Of a stretch of 64,000 nt of DNA, positions 57,324-64,000 are shown piece after piece. Each line of letters opens with the position of its first letter. The first letter of the stretch is position 1. This DNA comes from Emiliania huxleyi CCMP1516 (lineage: Eukaryota > Haptophyta > Isochrysidales > Noelaerhabdaceae). Made by a program: the position numbers and the translations under genes. Under the pieces are notes generated by a model that was not told where the DNA came from, did not search any database, and saw only the letters and a program-made list of their open reading frames with translations. The DNA is taken from NCBI RefSeq assembly GCF_000372725.1, contig NW_005196163.1, positions 376,615 through 440,614 of the forward strand, written 5' to 3'.

Positions 57324-58301
57324 CTACTCCACCGCGTCTCGCCCGAGCGCCGCACAATACGGCGCCGGCGGTGTGTCGCCCCCCGTTTCGCGCCGCCGCC
57401 TGCGGAACGTGAATAGCCGGACGCTGCTAGACTCAGGCACACCGGCGATCGGCGACGCCTCTCCTCGCCACGCCTCTCCCGACGCCCCCTCCACATCCGG
57501 CTCAAACTGCTCCCACAGCATTGTGAAGAAGCGCGCCTCGATCGGCTTGCGCTCTCGGTAGGTCAGAACGAGGGTCGTGTTCTCATGGCTTAGCAGCCAC
57601 ATCGTGCAGAGCAGCGCCGCAAACGAGGCCTCGCGAGCCACGGGGCCGACTATCCCATCGGTGCCGTAGACCAGGTCTGAGCCCAAGACGGTGTCGAAGG
57701 AGCCCAGCGCTCGCGCGGCGGCCACGTCGCCCCACCACAGCTGCCTAACGTCGACAGATCCGGCTCCGCTCTGCCCGCCCTCGTTTGATTCCGATCCGCT
57801 CTGGCTGCCGGCAACGTCTTGTAGGCGTTGGTTGAGGAGGACGTTGCGCTTGGCCACGGGCTGGATGGACTCGTCGCCATCAGTGGCGACCACGCGCGCT
57901 CCGAGGCAGCTCGCGACGATCGAGACGAGGCCGAGGCCCGCGCCCAGCTCTATGGCCGTCGAGCCGGGCACGATGCCAAATGTCGCCGCACGGGCGCCGA
58001 TGAGCTCTGCCAGCACGACGCTCCCGCTCCAGAGCACGCTTCCCGTGTCGCTGCCACCGATGACCTGCTCGATGGCAAATGACGAGCACTGACCGCCGCC
58101 GCTGCCAAGCACCACGCGCCTGAAGACTTCATCTGGAATGCCCGTGGCGTGGGTTGGCACGGATGATGTACCATTCCCTGGAATGAATATTCGTATCGGC
58201 GCGGCCGTCGCCCAGGACGGAGGAGTCGTGGGCACGTAGACGACCAACGCTTGCGAGTGGCCGCCGCAGGCGGGTGCACAGAGCGGGGCGAGCAGCCACA
58301 T
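57324..58301 (-). CDS. METTL21-type (Methyltransf_16) lysine methyltransferase-like protein
   Basis: Single exon, 325 residues. The fold marks are SVLWSGSVVLAELIGA, then the SAM-binding STAIELGAGLGLVSIVAS and VVATDGDESIQPVAKRN, then VLGSDLVYGTDGIVGPVARE (the SDLVY motif that follows strand beta4 in this family) and NTTLVLTYRERKPIEARFFT. Relatives methylate lysines of chaperones, elongation factors or similar proteins; the target is unknown. The first 24 residues are hydrophobic (MWLLAPLCAPACGGHSQALV) and may be a signal, which would be unusual for the family. A partial family B repeat lies 140-190 bp upstream in sense orientation and could be a 5' UTR intron. Confidence 0.78.
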   Translation of the reverse strand: MWLLAPLCAPACGGHSQALVVYVPTTPPSWATAAPIRIFIPGNGTSSVPTHATGIPDEVFRRVVLGSGGGQCSSFAIEQVIGGSDTGSVLWSGSVVLAELIGARAATFGIVPGSTAIELGAGLGLVSIVASCLGARVVATDGDESIQPVAKRNVLLNQRLQDVAGSQSGSESNEGGQSGAGSVDVRQLWWGDVAAARALGSFDTVLGSDLVYGTDGIVGPVAREASFAALLCTMWLLSHENTTLVLTYRERKPIEARFFTMLWEQFEPDVEGASGEAWRGEASPIAGVPESSSVRLFTFRRRRRETGGDTPPAPYCAALGRDAVE

Positions 58302-58731
58302 GGGCGGTGCTGTCTGCTATACCGCGGCCGGTGTGAACAGAATTCCTACACCGAGCGGCAGGAAACGCCTTGCTCCGCAACTCTGGAGCGCAGAACGCGG
58401 TAGATTTTGTGGTCGCGCATTCGGCAAGCCAACGTCACCATGTGCAAAAAGGTAAGGTAGGGTAAGGTAAACGTCTCCACACACACAAAGTGAATTTTAG
58501 CCTGTGAATGTATGCTTTCTTTCTTTCTTTCTTTTGCAGTGCTGCAAAAAGAAGAAAATATTACACATGTGCATGTGTGCATGCAAGCGGCGAGAGGCAC
58601 TCCCGTGCCCAGAGTCGTGCGGCGAGAAAGAACAAAAGAATTACTAGCCCGCCGCCCGCCGCCATCGTAGACGCATCATGCGGATTGACCCCGTGCTCTC
58701 AACACCGCGCCATCCGCCGTCTGCACTCTGC
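58302..58731. other. Intergenic stretch with partial family B repeat
   Basis: 58440-58490 on the minus strand carries CTTTGTGTGTGTGGAGACGT and TACCTTACC units only. A CTTT-rich tract ending TTGCAG lies near 58510-58540 on the plus strand. Confidence 0.5.
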
Positions 58732-60090
58732 TCAAGACCCGCGACTCTCGGTGCAATTGGCTCCGTCATCAGCGGTCCAGTAGCCAAAGCGGACCATCGC
58801 GCGTCGGAAATATGCATCCCCGCACCCGTCCCCAAGCCGCGAGTACAGCCCCGCGACTCGAGGGCACATCGCGCTGGTCCGCAGCTGGGCGACGAGGGCG
58901 GCCATCTTGTCCCTAACCATGTACTCGACCACGCTCTCCTCCTGACGGAAGGTGGAGGGGTCGCGCCAGCACGTGGTGTTGAGGCCGCCTCGAGCCTCTG
59001 GGCACACCGCGGCCGGCGGGACCCCCACCCACTCGAGAAGGCTCGCGACACCGACCCCACGCACAACATCCTCGATGCGGACGCTCCGGTAGCTCATTGC
59101 GGCCGCCCTTGGGCCCCCTCGCTCCGCGGCGTCCCGCGCCTGCGAGTTCACAGCTGCCCACAGCTGCCCCTGCCGCATCAGCGTCTGCAGCGCGCCGCAT
59201 GGGCGGTCGAGGAGAGCCTTGTGGAGTTGTGCGCCGCTGCAATGCTTCTGCGAGAGGGCGAGGCACTCCGCGTGCAGTGAAGCAACCGCTGCCGTATCGT
59301 ACGTGTACACCGATCTGTTGGTGCTGAGTGCGGAGCCGCAGTTGCCGCCGGCGCAGGACTGCCTGAGCTGCACGTTGTTCGTCGAAAGCATCATCGTGGG
59401 TCCGTGCCGCATGAGGTGCATGAAGCGCAGCTTCCGGCCCAGCAGGGAGCGCAGGACCGGGAGGAGGACAAGGCTCTTGCACGCCTTCCAGCCGATTGCG
59501 TGAAAGGGCGGTGCGTACAGGTCGTCCTCCCGGGCGTCGGCTCTGCTGCGGCGCGCCCGCAATAGGCGGTTGCGGTAGTAGCAATAGAGCTCACTCCGCA
59601 AGTCAGACCACACCCGTTGCAGCGCCGCTCCGAGCGCCCGCTCCGCCGCCGCCAAGACGGCTGCGGGCAGTTGGTGCAGCTGGTAATCGAGAGACCCCGC
59701 GGAGGCTGGCCCAGTGAAGACGGACTGCATGACTTGAGCCAGCGGCGGTCGGTCGTGCACGGCAAAGTACGCACAGTCCATCGTGCTCGGGTTGAGGCAG
59801 TGGCCCATGTAGACTCCGTGCCTGAAGAGCAGCTCTGCGAGCCCGCGGCTGCCCGAGCCGCCCAAGCACCCCACGGCCACAGTGCTGCGATTCGCCCAGG
59901 CCACCGATCGGTCCACGAGCCGGCGCACCAGCGAGTGGTCAGCCTCTTCCCACGTCTCGGTTTGCCATTGCCGCGTGTGCGAGTCCAGCAGCTGCGCCCG
60001 CGCCTTGCCACTCAGAGTGGCCCCAGGCGGCACGCACAACGCTGCCGTTTCGACGGGCGGAGGCGGCTCGGCGTCGGCCGGGGCTGTCAT
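58732..60090 (-). CDS. Sulfotransferase-like protein
   Basis: Single exon, 452 residues. VAVGCLGGSGSRGLAELLFR resembles the 5' phosphosulfate-binding loop of PAPS-dependent sulfotransferases, with the GVYMG that often follows. RFMHLMRHGPTMMLSTNNVQ stands where the 3'-phosphate-binding (R)DxRxxxxS strand occurs, and YRSVRIEDVV resembles the late YExL-type segment. The middle has Arg-rich helices and Cys residues. Such enzymes sulfate carbohydrates or small molecules in algae. No signal peptide is evident at the chosen ATG. The family call rests on loop patterns and is moderate; a related nucleotide-binding fold cannot be excluded. Confidence 0.6.
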   Translation of the reverse strand: MTAPADAEPPPPVETAALCVPPGATLSGKARAQLLDSHTRQWQTETWEEADHSLVRRLVDRSVAWANRSTVAVGCLGGSGSRGLAELLFRHGVYMGHCLNPSTMDCAYFAVHDRPPLAQVMQSVFTGPASAGSLDYQLHQLPAAVLAAAERALGAALQRVWSDLRSELYCYYRNRLLRARRSRADAREDDLYAPPFHAIGWKACKSLVLLPVLRSLLGRKLRFMHLMRHGPTMMLSTNNVQLRQSCAGGNCGSALSTNRSVYTYDTAAVASLHAECLALSQKHCSGAQLHKALLDRPCGALQTLMRQGQLWAAVNSQARDAAERGGPRAAAMSYRSVRIEDVVRGVGVASLLEWVGVPPAAVCPEARGGLNTTCWRDPSTFRQEESVVEYMVRDKMAALVAQLRTSAMCPRVAGLYSRLGDGCGDAYFRRAMVRFGYWTADDGANCTESRGS

Positions 60091-60665
60091 CCCGAGGGGC
60101 GACGAGTTCCTACTTGCAACTTGGGTCGATCCGTGCGAGCGGGGAGTGCGAGTGGAAGCGCCCGCCGGCGAAGAGCCGCAAGGTTTCTCGTTTTCCAGGT
60201 GCGTCAGGCTATTTCTGCGTTTGGCACACCTCTCTCAGCTGACGCATGAACAGGGTACAGTCTGCGGGCATTAAGAAACCGTGAAATAACACCGAACGAT
60301 TTACATCTAAGAGAATCTGACAACAAAGCTCCCGCCTCGCACAACACTGGGCACGGGCCACGGCGCTTGGCGCACGGGGGGACTGGCGCGCACTGGCACT
60401 AACACAGGTTCAGGCCTCAGCTTCAGGTACACCACGGCGGAGAGCCGCGTAAAAGAGAATTTTACAACAAAGCTCCCTCGCACAACACTGGGCACGGGAA
60501 AAGAGAAAACACGACCCCGCGACGCCGACGGTCGCCACACGGCCTCGAGCACACACGGCCGAGTCCGCGCACTAGCCCGCGCACGCCGCCCGCAGGCGCG
60601 GCCCCTCAAATTTTCTCTTCGCCTGCGGCGCGCCCGGGGGGCGCACTTGTCATTTGAAACTACAC
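60091..60665 (-). repeat. Family F repeats upstream of the sulfotransferase-like gene
   Basis: Two family F units (about 60302-60410 and 60452-60500) carry CTCGCACAACACTGGGCACG; the first also has GCGCGCACTGGCACTAACAC. A third copy lies upstream of the ataxin-3-like gene at 35815-35905. They may be promoter/5' UTR sequence or a small element. Nothing else seen. Confidence 0.5.
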
Positions 60666-61999
60666 CTGAGCCCTGGCTGTCAGGCTGTCAGGTGCTGTCA
60701 GGTGATCTGTCGGGCTGTCGGGCAGCTGTCAGGCACTGTCAGGTGCCTCTGTCAGACCAGCTGTCGGGTGCTGTCAGTGCTGTCGGGTGCTGTCGGGTGC
60801 GTGTCTGACATCAGAGGGGCTCTGTAGCTGTCGGGTGCTGTCAGAGCTGTCGGGTGTTGCTGTCAGACGCTGTCGGAGCTGTCAGAGCTGTCAGGCTGCT
60901 GCTGCTGTCAGACGTTGGGCTGTTGCTGTCAGGTGCTGTCAGGTGGTGCTGTCGGGGTGCTGTCAGGCTCTGACACACACCAGCCACACTTATGACACTA
61001 TCAGAGGAGACCAGCAGGACTCTACTGCACACAGCACACATACTCTAGTCTCTACTCTGCCTCCGGTCCCACCATCTTCTTCATGGTGGACGTCACCATC
61101 TTCTTGTCTGCCGCACTGAGAGAATAGCAGAGAGGCAGGCTGGAGTGCTTCTTCAGGTACACCTTGCTGATGATCTGGTAGTTGCTGGTCCAGCGGAAGG
61201 CCTCCCCATCGTTGTCGCTCGTCAGCTTGTAGTACTTGCACGCTCTGTTCTGGTAGCGCGGGCCGTCTGGGGGGGTCCCGTCACCCTTCACCTCACGGTA
61301 CCACCGGAGGATAAAGAGGCCCTTGGGGTCGTTGATGAAGACCCCGTTGCTGCGCTGACTCATCGAGAGCTGGCGCAGGTACTCTGCGCTCGAGCTGCCA
61401 GTGGCGCGGCGCGCGTCTACCGTGCCGTCGGCGACGGCCACCTGTCGGGTGCTGGGGAGCGCAGATGGCGGCGCAGGCGCAGGCAGCGGCGGCACAAACG
61501 GCGGCGGCCACCCCCACCCAGACGCTGTAGGCATATGGCTGTAGGGCCCCAGAAGGCTAGCTGGTAGCTTCATTTGTAGTAGCACAGCCGCGGGTCCGCA
61601 GAGGTGGGGCGGGAGGGTTGAGAGAGAGACCCTAGGAGAGACCCATGACCATCCCATGACTACATGTCTTTGCATGTAATAGTTTTGTTATACCCTCATG
61701 GCACAAGAAAGAGGCTGCACGGCCTGTGTACGGTCTGTGCTGCTGTCGGGCTGGTCGGGCTGTCGGGCTGTCAGCGCTGCTGTCAGGCCACTGTGTGCTG
61801 TCAGGCTGTCGGGCAGCTGTCAGGCTGTCACGTTAGGGCCTGACAGCGACAGAGCCCCGCTGATGTCAGACTCTGCTGTCAGGCTGTCAGATACGTGCTG
61901 TCAGGCTGTCAGAGAAGTGCTGTCAACGCTGTCAGGCTGTCGGGCACTGTCAGGCGCTGTCCGGGCGGTTTGCTGTCAGGCTGTCAGACCAGGGCTCAG
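60666..61999. mobile_element. Candidate DNA transposon with 11-bp inverted termini and 8-bp target duplication
   Basis: The left end is CTGAGCCCTGG (60666-60676), the right end CCAGGGCTCAG (61989-61999), exact inverse complements. AACTACAC flanks both sides (60658-60665 and 62000-62007), a perfect 8-bp duplication. Just inside both ends are long arrays of CTGTCAGG/CTGTCGGG units (about 60677-60970 and 61738-61987). The middle carries a 207-codon minus-strand frame. An 8-bp duplication occurs in hAT, P and Merlin elements, but the termini fit none that I recognise. Confidence 0.7.
61052..61675 (-). CDS. Uncharacterised protein inside the transposon candidate
   Basis: From the ATG at 61675, 207 residues. 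After a Pro-rich N-terminal half comes a compact, globular-looking segment: SSSAEYLRQLSMSQRSNGVF, INDPKGLFILRWYREVKGDG, then NRACKYYKLTSDNDGEAFRW, TSNYQIISKVYLKKHSSLPL and AADKKMVTSTMKKMV. I do not recognise a transposase DDE/D core, helicase or reverse transcriptase. It may be a DNA-binding accessory protein, a novel transposase fragment, or captured host sequence. It is the only long frame between the subterminal repeat arrays. Confidence 0.45.
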   Translation of the reverse strand: MQRHVVMGWSWVSPRVSLSTLPPHLCGPAAVLLQMKLPASLLGPYSHMPTASGWGWPPPFVPPLPAPAPPSALPSTRQVAVADGTVDARRATGSSSAEYLRQLSMSQRSNGVFINDPKGLFILRWYREVKGDGTPPDGPRYQNRACKYYKLTSDNDGEAFRWTSNYQIISKVYLKKHSSLPLCYSLSAADKKMVTSTMKKMVGPEAE

Positions 62000-62278
62000 A
62001 ACTACACCAATAAAGGTATACTCTCGGTGCCAAAAATGTACGTAAGAGCCACATTAACCCACAAAGAACCCTGCACAAAGATCGCACGGGCGGGGACCTG
62101 TTCCTTTTTACCCACCTCACAGTAAGAGGTGTGCGTTTTATTTATTTATTATTATTTACTCATTTACTCAAAAAGCGTGCACAAGAGGAAGTGCGATCGT
62201 GCTGCGCTCGGGGCGCCATCCCCAATGCAGCCTGCACCACAACTTCGTGGCCGTGCAACCTGTTCTGGGCCCATAGAG
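62000..62278. other. Short intergenic stretch
   Basis: Contains an AT-rich patch (TTTATTTATTATTATTTACT near 62138). No gene seen. Confidence 0.4.
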
Positions 62279-63316
62279 CTACGAGTTCCAGATGTGTCCG
62301 AGCCGCGTCAGCCTGCTCCTGCCCTCACCGCCCGGCACCAGCTCCGTCAGGCCGCGCAGGCCGTGCCCGTCGTGCGCGCTCATCCACGAGTACCGGTACA
62401 CAAAGTCTGCCGCATCGAGCCTGGGTAGCACCGCCTCCATGAAGCGCGCGTGGTCGACGGTCGGCCTCTTCTCGGCACCGGCGCCGCACGAGAACTCTGT
62501 CAGCCACACCGGCAGGTGGTAGCGGTCGTGCAGCCGCTCGAGGTAGCGGAGCGTCGCGTCGGGGTCGCAGCTGTAGTCGTGGGCGGCGAGGTGCGAGATG
62601 CGGCACCCGGCTTTGCCGTACAGGGCGGAGCAGTTCCCGAAAAAGGCGTCAAACCACGGCACTCCGTCCCCGGAAGTGGCCGGGCTCACCAGCTGGCTCT
62701 CGGGCCAGCGGTCCATGACGGCCCTCCACGCCTTGGCGGCCTCGCGCGGCGCCGTGTTGCAGTTGTGGTCGTTGTTTGGCTCGTTGAAGCCCATGAAGAA
62801 TGTCGCGTTGATATACGCAGGCGCCTGCTTCTCCACGGAGTCCAGGCACCAGTTCATGGGCACGAAGCGCCGGTCCAGCGCCGCGGCCGAGCGGGCGCGC
62901 GCGCAGTCGCCGGGAGCGCCTGGTTTGCGGTAGTTGTTGTCGAGGTTGTAGTCGTAAAACCATCCTGAGACGTTGAGCAGCAGCGGATCGTCGCACGAGC
63001 GGCTGTCTGCGACGAAGCCGCGCTTGGCATTCTCCCTGCTCGCCACCGGAGGCGCAGGCGGCAGGGGCGGCTCCGCGACGGTGCATGGCGGCGACGCCTC
63101 CGAGCACTTGCGGCCTGACGCGGCGATGGCGCCGCAGCAGCAGTCGCGAGCGCCGCCTGGTCGCGACTGGCAGCCGCCGCCGCCGCAGGTGCCACACAAC
63201 TTGGAGCAGCAGCACTCAGAGTCTTCCGGAAGGATGCCGGTGAGGCAGTGCGGGTCCGGGGAGGAGATGGCGTTCGGAGAGGAGTAGCCAGTGGCGGCGG
63301 CGAGCGCGAGAAGCAT
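62279..63316 (-). CDS. Secreted GH128-type glycosyl hydrolase (beta-glucanase-like)
   Basis: Single exon, 345 residues. A short hydrophobic leader (MLLALAAATGYSS) is followed by a Cys-rich segment (CCCSKLCGTCGGGGC), possibly a small disulfide-linked binding module. The catalytic part shows the asl1/GH128 order: KRGFVADS, LLLNVSGWFYDYNLDN, RRFVPMNWCLD, FFMGFNEPNNDHNCNTAPRE (acid/base Glu), SQLVSPATSGDGVPWFDAFF, CRISHLAAHDYSCD, LPVWLTEFSCG (nucleophile Glu) and FVYRYSWMSA. GH128 enzymes cleave beta-1,3-glucans. Both catalytic Glu contexts are intact. A family B repeat lies upstream in sense orientation (63395-63575) and could be a 5' UTR intron. Confidence 0.85.
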   Translation of the reverse strand: MLLALAAATGYSSPNAISSPDPHCLTGILPEDSECCCSKLCGTCGGGGCQSRPGGARDCCCGAIAASGRKCSEASPPCTVAEPPLPPAPPVASRENAKRGFVADSRSCDDPLLLNVSGWFYDYNLDNNYRKPGAPGDCARARSAAALDRRFVPMNWCLDSVEKQAPAYINATFFMGFNEPNNDHNCNTAPREAAKAWRAVMDRWPESQLVSPATSGDGVPWFDAFFGNCSALYGKAGCRISHLAAHDYSCDPDATLRYLERLHDRYHLPVWLTEFSCGAGAEKRPTVDHARFMEAVLPRLDAADFVYRYSWMSAHDGHGLRGLTELVPGGEGRSRLTRLGHIWNS

Positions 63317-64000
63317 ATGCTAGCCTTAGACACATGACACAAATCCCCGCGATACCTGCGGCTTCGCCGCGAAACCGCAGCGCGGGTTTGGGTCATCGGT
63401 AAGGTACGGGATTTTTACTCCACACACACAAAGTGGTGGGGCAAGGGGGGGCGACCCTCGCATCTCCACGCGTGGTGGGGCAAGGGGGGGCGACCCTCGC
63501 ATCTCCACGCCCGGACACGGGAGGAGCCCCACGGCATTCAAAGTGTGCAAGCACCGGCCCGGTGCCGTGGGTGTAGCGTGTAGGGTGACGCTGACGGCAC
63601 GACCTGCACACCCCCACTCCCTCCCTCCCAGACACAGGACCCACACACAACCCCCACAGCGTGGACGACTGCGCGATTCCGTTTCTGTACGCGGGTCCCG
63701 GCCCGTCGCAGGCGCATTTTTTCGATGTAAAATGAATAATGAAAGGAGGAAAAGGAAGAGATTCACTGAGAGACAGAGAGCTCCGGCGAGTGTGGCGTCT
63801 TGCAGAGGGCTGGCGAGTTCCTACCCGACCGCACAGGACCCCGCGAAAGCTAGCGGCGAAAAGCGCGAGAGCCCCGAACCGGGCGTGCGAAGGCGCAAGC
63901 GGGCAGCCGGCGAAGAGAAGCGAGCGAGGGCGGCGTGTGGGGCGTGTGGGGCGGCGGGGGGCGGGGGGGGGGGGGGGGGGCCCCCGAAACCCGGGTCCCC
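63317..64000. other. Window end: family B repeat and low-complexity sequence
   Basis: 63395-63575 (minus) is a family B copy with an internal duplication of GTGGAGATGCGAGGGTCGCC and CTTGCCCCACCAC. The remainder is GC-rich and ends in a G homopolymer near 63970. No gene seen. Confidence 0.5.

Overview
This is a GC-rich nuclear segment from a photosynthetic eukaryotic alga. The best guess is a haptophyte (Emiliania/Gephyrocapsa type); that is inference from gene content and repeat style, not from a database match. Supporting signs are spliced genes with many GC-AG introns, plastid-type genes with bipartite leaders (a sedoheptulose-bisphosphatase-like gene, a Tat-leader SDR protein), mitochondrial complex I and III subunits, interstitial TTAGGG tracts, and dense GGGGAGATAT-type minisatellites. 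There are two 100-base assembly gaps (26039-26138 and 51901-52000) and no rRNA, tRNA, CRISPR or bacterial operon.

Layout. 1-7.7 kb: F-box/LRR gene (-, partial), complex III subunit QCR7 (-), plastid SDR protein (+), six-exon plastid membrane protein (+). 8.1-15.2 kb: two-pore cation channel (+), C-terminal fragments of an SLC1 transporter (-) and a lipoxygenase-like protein (+) meeting head to head, cysteine dioxygenase with a leader and long N-terminal extension (-). 15.3-17.7 kb: repeat field with two identical 248-bp direct repeats and a 56-bp tandem array. 18-25 kb: methionyl-tRNA formyltransferase (-), TylF-like methyltransferase (+), a coding-phase minisatellite, CCCH zinc-finger gene (-). 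25.9-29 kb: IQ-motif/coiled-coil gene (-). 31.5-39.8 kb: PhoD N-terminal fragment (-), ataxin-3-like Josephin/UIM/WW gene (-), SLC37 phosphate antiporter (-). 40.8-48.5 kb: RAP protein with ten near-identical 38-residue repeats (-) and an intronless ankyrin-kinase (-). 49.8-51.6 kb: SBPase-like gene (+) running toward a gap. 53.7-63.3 kb: tiny complex I subunit (-), F-box/LRR fragment (+), METTL21-type methyltransferase (-), sulfotransferase-like gene (-), a 1.3-kb transposon-like element, GH128 hydrolase (-).

The genes are unrelated neighbours. What unites the window is how introns are made. At least two dispersed repeat families behave as introners: they sit inside genes, are flanked by short target-site duplications, use the upstream duplication as the 5' splice site (often GC) and end in the AG acceptor. 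Splicing them out restores conserved domains exactly (TPC S6, the WW domain, formyltransferase, SBPase). A second class of very short introns (54-82 nt) is bounded by 20-40-bp direct repeats spanning both splice sites, the footprint expected of intron birth by tandem duplication. A new-looking DNA transposon candidate (60666-61999) has 11-bp inverted termini and an 8-bp target duplication.

Exon coordinates were derived by hand from splice signals and reading-frame continuity. No similarity search was run, so family calls rest on recognised motifs.
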